From contig JAKUCV010007776.1 of the NCBI GenBank assembly GCA_028386065.3, positions 163,541 through 227,540 of the forward strand: a DNA stretch of 64,000 bases, given 5' to 3'. Source of the DNA: Turnera subulata (lineage: Eukaryota; Streptophyta; Magnoliopsida; Malpighiales; Passifloraceae). The position numbers and the translations under genes are program-made. The notes beneath the pieces were generated by a model, which ran no database searches, had not been told where the DNA came from, and saw nothing but the letters and a program-made list of their open reading frames with translations. Shown here in pieces: positions 43,341 to 54,262 of the stretch. Each line of letters begins with the position of its first letter. Positions within the stretch are counted from its first letter, which is position 1.

Positions 43341-46300
43341 GCAACATTCTTACTTTTTTTTTGGATCATAATATCCTAAGAGACACTAGCAAGACAGAAA
43401 TTTATTGGTTACCCTCAACAACTTGAGGGTTCCTTGGTCAGTTCTCTTTCAACCAGCACCTTCCCCACGCCAAGATGTTGAAGCAAGAGGAAACCAGAGG
43501 TGATTCAGGAAAAGTCTGCCTCAGATCATTAAGTGCAATGCATCTTGCAGCCCGTTTCGGGAATGAATTTCTGTCTCACAAATTGTGATTTAGTTTAAAC
43601 TCTGAAAGGCATAGCCATTGTTTCATCATCAAACTCGTCTGAGGATTTTACGCGGTAAAGCAACCTTATTATATCCTGTTGTTACCTACAGTTTCAAAAT
43701 AATTTCTGTGGTGATGGACAAAATCCTTTATTGATCTACTTTGTCCATACTGTGCACGCTGTATGTATCGATTGGAATCTGGAATATGTTACGTACAGTT
43801 CATCTTAATTTGGTGAGAAAAGACATCGGACTGTCATAAATTGATGAAATGATTAGCATCACCACAGAATGGTTTGTATAGCTTGGAGTCAGAAAAATGA
43901 TATTGCATTCATTGAACCCAGAGCGAGACAGTTTGCTGCAGATCAGCAAAAATTTCAAAAAAAAAAACAATTTATTTATCTTTTCCTGCTAGGCAACCAA
44001 CTTACGCAATCATTGTTTAGCATATAATCTTTCTTTGTGTAGCATAATTAGGTAGGCCATCAACAACCCTTTAGTAATAGTTGAAGCATCAACTATTTCC
44101 CCTACCAAACAGTTTTGAACTTGTCAACAAAACAATGAGCCACCACAATAGTCACATCTCGTAATTACTAAATTTTTATCCACTACATAAAGTAAAGATG
44201 AATCTCCTAAGTTTGGCTTCTGTTTTACAGGAAACCAAGCTAGATCACAATGTTCTGAAGTCTCCCCAGCTGCATTTACCCTTACTTTTGAAGAGGCCAA
44301 CAAACCCTCTAGTTTCCCCACGCCATTGCCAATATGCATATCCTATAGGATCGCAGAAAAGTGCGTGTATTATTGACTTGAGCAATTTCCAACGCTTGAC
44401 CACTCCTTACCGAGCTCCACTGTTCTCTGAAGAAAAAAAAAAAATGCAAAAGGAAATTGACAGCATGTTTAATTAATTGTATGTAATAAGATGTAACGGA
44501 ATGGAGTCTTATACCATTGATTTTTTTTTTGTCGAATTATACCATTGATTCCTATATTATTAATTTCATTCCATGACATCCCATTACAATATCCAATCAA
44601 ACATGTCCTGAGTTAAACGATTTACTACTGCAATACCTTAGTTTCATTCGGCCCAACCTCCCAACTTTCACTTGAACTCGTCCGTGTACCGTGCTAGTTT
44701 GCACCATTTTTGTTGTTTGGTGTATCCTTTCTATGTTAATAATTTCTGCATCTTTCGAAAGCGTAGTAGTAGGACCAAATAAAATGACATCTGGCTTCTT
44801 ATTACAAAGACTGAACCATGAATTAACTAGGACACTGAGGAAGGTTATAAGTATGTCGTCAGTTAATAACTTCTAATGACTTGTAAAAAGTGTTGGTATA
44901 TCGTTTTGTAGGTCTGATGTTTGTCAAATTGCCTTGCTTATTCCAACCACAACATGTTAGTCAAACTTTTAAGATTAACATGTCCTAAAATGGCTCCCTC
45001 ACCGTGTTCTGAGTGTCGGTTCGAAAACCCTGCTTGTAAGTAATCTAGTCAATAGCAAAAAAGCTTTTTTTTTGTCCCTTTTGTTTTCAGATTCGGTCTT
45101 TTTTATTTCTTGTTAATTAGAACAGTTTTCATACACTGTAAGATTTAGATTTGAATTATAAATTCCATTTGATTCCATCCCATCACATCCGATTACAACC
45201 AACAACGGGCATACAGAATTGCAATATAATTAGGAGAATATAACGCTTGATTTAACCAATCAAGCAAGAAGCATTATGTAATTCACAAACTCGGAGGCAA
45301 TGGTGGACGGTATCAGTTTATTAGACTGTTTCCCCCAGTAAGAACTTGTCCACTTCGTCTCCATCTATGCTAGCCAACCTTTTGTACTTGGATTCTATTA
45401 CTAGAATGATATTATCAGCTTTCTCGATCAAAAAGAAAATTGACCACTTCGTCCCCTCAAAAATCATACGTGCACATTATTGCAGTTATCAATGGTTTCA
45501 TGGAAAAGAAGGGTATTATGTAAAATGAAAACGTCTTTTCTTTCTAAAGAGTTTATTGTTATGTTACACTACTTGCCATAATTAATTTCAATATTTGCAA
45601 AATAAAACGAAGAGATTGACTAACACAACAAGTTGTAATACTTGAACTAAATTAAGCATTGGAGGAAGATCTAGTGACCGATTGTAATTGAGAGTTGGTG
45701 TCAAATGGACAATAAAACACCATCGAAATAGTGTTAAATAAACGGCTAATCACATTTTTTCATCCTCACATTTGTTGTTTTAGACATTTTTCATTCTTGT
45801 GTTGCAGAATGGACATTTTTCATCCATTTGTTGAATTTTTGAGATACTTTTAGTTTTTACCGATTTTCCACACAAAAATGCTGAAGTGCCAATAAGTTTT
45901 GTAGGCCCATACCGAACCGAAAACACCCAACTCTTGGGTGAAAACGAATCGGGTGGTGTGACTTGGGTTCGGTGTTTTGCGTGGTAGAAACCAAATTGGT
46001 ATAGCTTGTGTTGAGAGGAATGGATCCAAGTCCAACAATATTTTCTTTCTATATAGCTGTAGCAAAGGGCCTAATGGACTCCAAGAAGCCCACAAAAGCT
46101 TGAATATGTTGACCATCATCTGTGAGAAGACCATGGACCACTCATAGGTCCAGTAGGCCTCGCTTTGTCCTTTCCAAGTTTCCCCCAACCACGAGATCTC
46201 GAGGCCGAACCATCATTTGTCACATCAGCCCAAAACAGCAAACTTTGTCACATTATTGATTTTTTGGGGGCCAAATCCACATTATTGATTATCACATCAT

Positions 46301-46593
46301 TGGGTTAGTGTAATGATTTGACTACATGTACCAAAGAAATGATTTGACTACGTCTCTTCGAAGAATAAAAAGGAACATATAGGTCCCACTAAAACACAAG
46401 GACATCGCTTTTATAATTTTATTATCTTTCATTGGACGGAGATGGATCCTTTGAACTGGTAATTATTATAAAGATAATTTTCAGCTATACAAATAACGGA
46501 AATTTGTTAGATGGTATTATAGGAGTCTGTTTTTCCTGCTGTACACATTATATATATGCAATAAAATCATCGTTCTATCAAAAACAAACAAAT
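43341..46593. other. Intergenic, downstream of ATL gene
   Basis: The left 300-400 bases probably hold the ATL 3' UTR. The rest is AT-rich; frames at 44124-44476 and 45850-46188 have no recognisable domain. A T-tract micro-insertion is at 44509-44550. No RNA gene was found. Confidence 0.4.
44509..44550 (-). repeat. T-tract/GTCGAA micro-insertion with 14-bp direct repeats
   Basis: TTATACCATTGATT at 44509-44522 and 44537-44550 flanks T-tract plus GTCGAA. On the minus strand the insert is TTCGAC followed by A's. Confidence 0.65.
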
Positions 46594-46792
46594 TGTTAAA
46601 AATAACAGGTTTAATAGTTTAATGGAGAAACTTTGATGAAGAAAATGGAGAGGGTGAAGAGAAGAAAATTATGGGAGGAAGGAGGAAGAGCTCGGTTTTT
46701 GCTCTCACTATTTTATTCTTAATCATGTAGTATATATATACAAAACCAGATTAAGTAAGGGTTAATGACATCTACATATTTATTTTATAACA
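46594..46792 (-). repeat. 3' LTR of decayed copia element
   Basis: 199 bp, TG...CA, preceded by target duplication caaat. The adjacent CTCCCCCTT at 46793 is the complement of the polypurine tract. Confidence 0.88.
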
Positions 46793-47299
46793 CTCCCCCT
46801 TGGATGTCATTGTACATTGGGTAGAATACGCTAAAGGAGAACTGCCTCATTAAAAACCTTACCAAGAAAAACCTTGTGGGATAAAAACTTGGTGAAGGAA
46901 AAAAGAGTGCAGTGCGTATTCTACTCCCCCTCATTTTGGCCTCACTTGATGTCGTTGCATGCCAATAATCCTCTTGTCAACTTCTGGTGATGTGTGCCTT
47001 GTCTGATCACTTTTGATACATCATTACTCTAACTGGGCAGTGTAGGTAGTATTATCTTCATAATTTGGTTGTTGGAGCATCTGTCTTGCCCTCTTGCTTT
47101 TTGTAGTCACAATGATGCAACAATTTCATGTGTAAAGTTATGACAGATGTCCAGTTGTGCCTTTTGTGGATCAAGTGGGGGATCGGCATCTGCAAGAACT
47201 AACTCTTCTTTCTTCAGGCTTACAGGATTATCATGACACCACATCTTTTATACCCCGAAGATAAGAGCAAATTCATATCTTGCCAATAGGCTTAAGTCA

Positions 47300-47720
47300 A
47301 AAGCTTCAGGCTTTATTTTCTTAGCAATACATATTGCACTTCAACAGGGTACTCCAGGACCAAACTAATAGCATGGTATTTGGAAGCTTCTTCGGGAGTT
47401 CCAATCATAAATAAGTTTATCCATACTCAAAATGATTTAAATTATGCAAAGATCAATTCAGTTTTATTTTGTAATTTCCCGGGAATTAGTTGCTTCAGGA
47501 AACTTGGATCCTTCAGGGATCTTCATGTATATATCATGACTTATAGATCCATAATAATAGGCTGTAATAGCATTCATTAGATGCATTTCTAATACTTTTC
47601 ATATACTGCCAGACTTATCAAATAATTGCATCCACCACAGGGGAGCATATCTCCTCATAATGAATACCTGGTTGTTTGGGTAAAAACTTTGTGCCACAAA
47701 CCGTGCTTTTTATCTCATAT
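47300..47720 (-). pseudogene. Copia reverse transcriptase remnant
   Basis: The minus strand reads QPGIHYEEICSPVVDAI near 47.65 kb, then after frame changes ITAYYYGS...DIYMKIPEGSKFPEAT near 47.5 kb. Both are signature segments of copia RT. YVDD is not recognisable and stops are frequent. Confidence 0.7.
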
Positions 47721-49639
47721 TCTTTTCCGCACAAATACTCATTTATCGACCAATCAATTTTACACCATCTGGTGTACGGACTACAGAAGCGAGTCTAACA
47801 CAGCCTTTAATCATGTTTCTCTATTTTGGCCAATCATACTGCGCCTACATTCGCCAAATGTAGGTTCATGATCCTCATTTTAATTAGCACTATATAAAAT
47901 AATAAAAATTGTATTCCGTCGACGGTTATTTCACGTAGGTTCCATCTTATTTCTGACACTGTAATTGAGATCTCGTCATACTTATTTATTTCAGGTACCT
48001 GAGTTACTTCTGGAACTTTATCAATTGTGTCAGAAAACCTCTTCTGGAGGACATTTAATATGAACCTCTACTGGAGGCCATCTTTTTTAACTGGGGCCAT
48101 CTTATCTCTTTTGCTCCATTCTCTCTATTGAGAATTTTGTTTTCTTTTGGAACCGAGTTTATTCTACGCTTCTTGCGTACTTTAGATTCATTTGCATACT
48201 ATACTTGTTCTTCTGGAACATTATTTTGATCAGGAGCATTTGTAGCTGGTATATAAGATTCGGTCACTTTATGTGTCTAGCAATTTTATATCAATTTTTC
48301 CTGCAAATGAATCATCTTTTGAACTTCAGGTACACACTAATTTGTTTGAGGATCAACAACTATATATTGATAATATATTTCAATAATATCTAGATCCAGC
48401 TGCTCATTTTCTCCCCCTGATGTTGGGTATACACACATATCGAATTAACAATAAGCAAATCTTGCTATAAATGAATCTCTAATACTTTAGTCAATAGTTT
48501 CAATAATGTTGTAATTGATGGAGATTCATACCCAACATCTATTCCCAATCTTCTTTAAAGACCAACTTTACTATGCTGAGGTGGAACATTTGGTACATAA
48601 TCAACGGTCCGAAGATGGGAGATATTTTGTGACCAATAACCAATTAAATGGGGAGACATTATGATAAATTGTTGGCTTGATGCACACAAGTGCAGCTGCG
48701 TGTAAAATACCGTTTTCTCAAATAGTCATATTTCATCAATGGTCATGCAATCAATTGTCAATGTTCCCCCAGATCTGTTTGGGTTTATTTCCAATGATAT
48801 ACGTTACCCATTGAAGAAATATACCAGCATTATCTAGACATATAGTCTAATAACATAAGTAGGGATATGTACCCGCAAGTGGACAAATTATTAAATAAGT
48901 GCGCACGATGCCAACTTGCGTCACACAATGGACCATCTAGTCGATGCATCGTAAAAATTACCTAGATGGTCAACACAGCGGATTTATCAGTCCGCGTTCA
49001 TATCCCAGAATTAATCCCAAACTTGCTGGTCTAGGCCAATCTCTTCTTAGGAAGGCCGTATTATTAATTTCGCAGCAAACAAATACATGGAAATTCATTG
49101 ATTGTAAAAACTTTTGGTTTTTCAATGAATGACCAAATAAATTTTGTGCATCATTATTGACCCGGGATGGCCCAACCGGTCATGCCAAATAATAAGTCCA
49201 TGTACCAACTTCAAGTTGGTGCCAGCTTCAGGCTGCTATTTATGTGCCAGCTTCAGGCTGGATAACTTAGAAAAATTGTTTACCAGCTTCTGGCTGGTGC
49301 ATACTAGCTATAAATTACATATCTATCAGCCAACTTCTAGTTGGTCTCAACTTCAGGCTGTATAAACTTGTGTATTTAAACACTTAAAATTTCTAGCTTC
49401 AGGCTAGAGCATTTCAGCTTCTGGCTAGATATGTTAAGTTTCAATTACTCAACTGCTAGCTTCAGGCTAGCTATATATGTGCCAATTTTAGGCTTATTTC
49501 TGCCACTCATGTCGAAAAAGATCAGAATTATTGGACAATAATTAAAGTAGTGGCAAACTTTTCCAAAAGCAAAACCTCGAAGATTGAAAAGCTTTGGAGT
49601 TTACTGACAAATAATGCAAAGTTTTTAATTGCCAAAAAA

Positions 49640-50478
49640 TCTTCTAGATCTTTTCGGAGACAGAAAAAAAGGGTCCACATTTGAAAAACTGACACCTAGC
49701 TGTTTAATCTCAGACTATAAGAAGGGGAGGCGGTTGAGACAGGAAGATAAAGAAAACTCAGAAAAATCAACAAGACAAGAAAAATGCCTTCCCCAGCTAC
49801 TGTTTTCTTTGTTGAGGGTGCCTCTCTAGGAAGAAGAAATAGGTTAGCTTATAGCATGGTGAATGAGCAGCAAGAGGAATTACCAAATGATCTGGCAAGA
49901 ATTCCTCGTTTAGTGTTTGTTGATGAACTTTATTCATCTAGGTTCTTTGTAACTCCTATGGAAGATACATTCTTCCTAGATAACCAAAGCAATCTAAGGG
50001 CTTCCTTTTATGGCTCGGCTAACTCTATTATGTTTTTCATATCTAATAGACTGCAGGAATTTCAGCTAGAGCCTTCATGTCAAATTTTAAATCAAAGCAG
50101 TTATTATCATGTTTCCATGATGGCTCGGAGCGTCCCAAGGTGACTAGGTTACCACCTACATGGCCTAAGGTACGACTTTTACTGTAGAATTTTAGGGTGT
50201 AGCAAGAAGGTCTCAAGACTTTGTGCGTACCTTAAGGGATCTGAAGAATCAGTACAAGCCTAACATGGTACTGATTACTGAGACTTTGTGGCAAGCAGGA
50301 GAAAATCGTGGCGTAGTCCCACTCCGTTTTCCTGCAACGAATCGGTTTGAGATACCTGGAGAAAATAATATAGGTGGCATGTGGTTCTCCTGGAACGACA
50401 GCGTTAGGGTCAACATTAATGGTGAGGCTCAGAGTTTCAGGGTTAATGTTGAGCCCAACAGAAAGATTACTGTTTAAA
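49640..50478 (+). pseudogene. LINE-derived fragment with start of endonuclease
   Basis: The plus-strand frame 50223-50477 reads RTLRDLKNQYKPNMVLITET, preceded by VARRSQDF. This is the beginning of the AP-type endonuclease of plant L1 ORF2, including the conserved ET. It breaks off after about 85 codons. Open frames upstream (49629-49829 and 49784-50143) may be remnants of the sequence before ORF2 but were not recognised. Neither end nor a poly-A tail could be defined. Confidence 0.6.
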
Positions 50479-51299
50479 CATATGTATGAGAACCATTCTT
50501 CTTTGAATGTTCTCCAGTTATGGATCCGTTTATGCAGTAATAATATGCATGTTTACTTTGAGCCTTTTCCATTTATTATCTCATTTACGCCCACAGGCAC
50601 AAATAATTATACTGTCTTATTCGCTTCAGGGAATAGATCAGAGTCAATTCATTGGGATCCATAATAATCTCTTTTATTACTGTAAATGGGGGTTTCTGTA
50701 CTCTTCAAGAGTATTAGCTCTTCCAAAGCGTAAATATATGATCTTCTAGATCATAGTAAAGCATGCATTCTTCAGGAACATATTCAAACTTATGCTCTTC
50801 TGGAGCGTATAAATTTTTTATTTCGAGATTGTACTATCACATGTTATGTGAAATAGTTGACATCCACACATATAATTCTCCCCCTTGGATGTCAACTTGC
50901 CTTGTCTTCAGGATAAATACCTGAGCCATTATTCTAGAAACGATGATAAAATGCTATAAAGTAAATAAAATAAAATAAATTGCAATGCGTAATAATTTAA
51001 ACTGAACATAAAATAAATTGAATATAAAATGAATTGCTCCTTCAGGGTAAGCATGTATAATATCCACCTTCTGGTGGTCATATGATTTCCATCTTCTGGT
51101 GATAATAGTTTTTTTTTTTTTCGATTTTCCTTTGTAGGATCTTTAGGATCTTTTGAACGGTAAGACTTCCAGTCTTTGTTGTATTTTTTTTTTATTAAGT
51201 CTTATGGACTCTTATATTTAGTCTTCCAGACTATTATCATATAAATGCATTTTAGCATTTAGTGCCCATGATAAATTTCTTCCGGAAATTCTTTTTTTG

Positions 51300-52680
51300 C
51301 GGGCCTCAAATTCAAGTAACATAATCAAAAGACTTAATTAAAATAAATAAACATGGCCCGTTTATTAATTAGCCCAATGAAGAATTAAATAACCGAAAAT
51401 TTAAACGCAATGAGCCTTACATAAATTAGCCCAATTAAAATAAATGACTAAAAATTAAATACAATGGGCTTTATATGAGCTCAATTGAAAGGTAAGGAAC
51501 AGAATATTAAAATGTAATGGGCCTAATATGAGCCCAAGCTTAATATAAATGAAAAATAATAAAATAAATACAATAACCTTCCGGTCTTTTGCTGTATTTT
51601 TCTTTTATCGAGTCTTCTGAACTCTTTCATTTAGTCTTCGAGACTATTATGCATTTCAATGCACTTCAGCATTTAATGCCCATATCAAATTTCTTCCGGA
51701 AATTTTGAGGGCCACAAATCAAATAACATAATAAAATAAATAAATGCTGAATTAAAATAAATAAACAGGGACTTTTTTTTTAACTACCCCAATTAAAATA
51801 AATGAAAGAAAATTAAAATTGATGGGCCTTATATGAGCGCAAGCATAAAATTAAAGGCAAGAAAATTAAATGCTATGGGCGTTTTAATAGCCCAATCGGA
51901 ATCTAAATAAAAACATAAAAATATGCTTACTCGATAAATCTTTCAGCAATAATATATATAATATATTATACTAGTATCCGGTTACTATTCCGGTATATAT
52001 ATATCCTTTTAATTTCGTTTTTCCAAATATATATATTTTTCTGATTTTTTTTTTGCGAGCTGGGCCAGAAAATATTCAGCCCAGGACTAGCACAGGGCCC
52101 GACCCAGGACCAGACGCCGGCCCAGGACCAAGGCCACGGCCCAACGCATGGTAGCCCGACCCAGGTCAGGGTTGTCTTCAACCCGCGACCGCGAGTCGGG
52201 TCAGGGTGAAACCACGGTGGCTGGTGGCGAGCGGCGGTGGCTAGCAGGGGCGGGCGTCGCGTTGGGAGGGCTGCGGCGAGCCAAGCGGTGGCGCGGCAGG
52301 CTGAGCGAGCGGCAAGCCTCGGTGGGCATGAGGTGGTGGTCCGCACGTTGCAGGCGGCGACGGCGAGTAGTGGCGCCGGGGATGCGCGGCGCGGGGGTCG
52401 TGCGAGGCAGCGGCGCCGTCGCTGGAGGTCCGGAGTGGCATGGGCATCGCGGCCGTCGCGTGCAAAAGATGGCAGACCCGAGATTATGTCTCGCTGGTAG
52501 CCGGGCGCGCCTGTCGGGTCGACGGCCTCTGCCGGCGCGTCAGGCGGCGGACGCGAGCGGTGGCGGCAGCTGCGAGTCGGCGATGGCGTGAGGATCCCGG
52601 TTGTGACGGCGGTGAGGCGAGATGTGGCCGGGAACAATTTCGCGTGAACAGTAACCGGCCGTTGCACCCGTTGCAATATT
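51300..52680 (-). repeat. Copia leader segment resembling gypsy LTR
   Basis: The segment 51300-51900 repeats TTAGCCCAATTAAAATAAAT and AATTAAATACAATGGGC, near-matching the family C solo LTR at 12370-12430. At 51975 the phrase CCGGTTACTATTCCGGTAT matches the gypsy LTRs (22455, 28335). Then come a T-tract, a GGGCC-rich stretch (52050-52150) and a GC-rich block (52190-52640), in the same order as in the minus-oriented gypsy LTRs. Long open frames in the GC-rich block are compositional. Confidence 0.6.
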
Positions 52681-52749
52681 CTTCTTTTCCTTCAGTTTTT
52701 TTTTCAGTTTACTGCGAAGCTCAGATAGGGCTGCTTCGTGCTGATAACG

Positions 52750-52946
52750 TGTTAAAAATAACAGGTTTAATGGTTTAATGGAGAAACTTTGATGAAGAAA
52801 ATGGAGAGGGTGAAGAGAAGAAAATTCTGGGAGGAAGGAGGAAGAGCTCTTTTTGCTCTCACTATTTTATTCATAATTATGTAGTATATATATATACAAA
52901 CAGATTAAGTAAGGGTTAATGACATCCACATATTTATTTTATAACA
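52750..52946 (-). repeat. 5' LTR of decayed copia element
   Basis: 197 bp, followed by target duplication caaat. On the minus strand the next bases, CGTTATCAGCACGAAGC, are the candidate PBS. It is not the TGGTA... type seen in the other elements, and I cannot assign a tRNA. Confidence 0.85.
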
Positions 52947-52951
52947 CAAAT

Positions 52952-54262
52952 AGCAAAAAAATTGATTGTTTAAGACGGATTTGTTAGCGTGAGTCCAGAG
53001 TCCTTATCGTGATAAAGTATTAACATGATCACATCCATCTTTATCATCACCTTTTGCAAACTTATTAACGCTGAAACCCATCGCCGCAGGTGTCCAATTA
53101 GTCAAATGCTAGTAGAACCCAAAGAAATTGTTAAAAGTGACTCCACAAACCTATTTACAATACCGCAATTAACAGGTCAAATAAAAACTCACTCAAACCT
53201 TCCTCATCTCTTATTCATTTTATGGGTAAGATTAAATGGGAATTATTACTTTTCCGTCACCACATTTTAGCTGGTTCTTTTTTTTTCTTTCTTTTTTTTT
53301 TTTGTGTGTCGAGAAACAGGTGGATTCGAAACTAGCTATAGTTGGTAATCTTATCATACCGAAAAGCTTGAGGATATGGTCGATTATCTCTCGCTCAATT
53401 TCATTCAATCTTTACGTCAATTTTTATTATCTCAATGATATTACGATTTTTCTAACTAAAGTACTACTCGCTATTCACTAAACTAGAAACAGTTCCATGA
53501 TAATTAAAGCTCCATATAATAGCACGCTGACAAGTATATCTAATGAAATGTTCGGTTGAGACACCACCTATACTTATACTGATGTTTTTTTTTTTTGTCG
53601 AAATACTTATATTGACGTTAAATTTCTGCGTTTAGATTTACAAATAAACGAATTGAATCTGAAATTCATTTTTTACATAGAGAGACAAACACACCTCAGA
53701 GATTGGGAGACATGAAGGGACTGGCATTTTGTCACAACCTGTCAAGGTGGTACACTTGCTATATAATAACATACTTTTAATTAAGTCATGAAAGAAAGTT
53801 AATCAAATCGGAATTAAGTAGTTGAAGAGGCCACGGATCCAAATAGTTTTATATTCTTAAAAATGATGATACATAATTATAATGTCCGGAGAGCCAGGGG
53901 ACATTCCTTCGTTTCATTCGAGTATAAAGATTTTCATTTGCCGTATGTTATTAATTATATAGGCGTAAAAACTTCACCAAATGATGCCTCGACGTTAACT
54001 GAAAAACTTTAACAAATATGCCATGTTCTTCTAACCCCAACCCCAGCAGACGGCGCAAAAGTTAACTTCTATATGGAAAACATGCAAGGTCTCCGATTAG
54101 ACTGCAAATTAGGAGAGAAAGAAAAAAAAAAAAAACAAGGACAAGAAAAGGAAAGAAACGAGGAAAAAATAAAACCCAACGAAATCCAATCCATTATGAA
54201 CGGTGAGAAAAGGAAATCCGGTTACAGTTTACACAAAAACAAAATACATGGTTTTACATAAT
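52952..54262. other. Intergenic, downstream of bHLH gene
   Basis: AT-rich, no supported gene. It contains a T-tract micro-insertion at 53570-53619 and another T-rich stretch with GTGTGTCGAGAAAC near 53280-53320. The right end should contain the 3' UTR of the minus-strand bHLH gene. Confidence 0.4.
53570..53619 (-). repeat. T-tract/GTCGAA micro-insertion, imperfect 17-bp repeats
   Basis: ATACTTATACTGATGTT at 53570 and ATACTTATATTGACGTT at 53603 (15/17 matching) flank a T-tract plus GTCGAA. This is the same insert type as at 44509-44550, but older. Confidence 0.55.

Larger units (their letters stand above)
47300..51705. repeat. Array of ~24 hairpins with TTCNN loop and varying stems
   Basis: Self-complementary stems of 4-7 bp flank a loop that is almost always TTC plus two bases. 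Examples (stem, plus-strand position): AAAGC 47300, GATCC 47507, CCTC 48038, TACGC 48165, TGTTC 48206, ACCAAC 49204, CCAGC 49247, ACCAGC 49282, CCAAC 49330, TCTAGC 49392, GCTAGC 49455, TACTC 50699, TATGATC 50737, TATGCTC 50791 (one G.T pair), CCACC 51064, AAGAC 51162, TAGTC 51219, AATTTC 51274, TAGTC 51632, AAATTTC 51687. Stems differ, yet each keeps its own complement. On the element sense strand the loop reads NNGAA. The LINE-derived segment 49640-50478 lacks them. Confidence 0.8.
46594..52946 (-). mobile_element. Decayed Ty1/copia element with hairpin array and composite leader
   Basis: LTRs 46594-46792 (199 bp) and 52750-52946 (197 bp), TGTTAAAAATAACAGG...TTATTTTATAACA, flanked by perfect caaat (46589-46593 and 52947-52951). 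Orientation is minus: the purine tract AAGGGGGAG lies next to the left LTR, and RT remnants read leftward. The LTRs differ by about seven substitutions and small indels, so it is older than the 30-35 kb copia. The interior holds an RT remnant (47.4-47.7 kb), about 24 small hairpins, a LINE piece (49.6-50.5 kb) and a GC-rich leader similar to gypsy LTR sequence (51.3-52.7 kb). No intact ORF remains. Confidence 0.85.

Noticed and set aside
46835..46920. Conserved-looking stretch ATTAAAAACCTTACCAAGAAAAACC as a possible RNA gene
   Set aside because: It lies next to the purine tract and 3' LTR of the copia element and is better explained as the element's 3' untranslated region.
47380..47871. Plus-strand frames suggesting small genes in 47.4-47.9 kb
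   Set aside because: Antisense of the decayed copia RT, which is recognisable on the minus strand.
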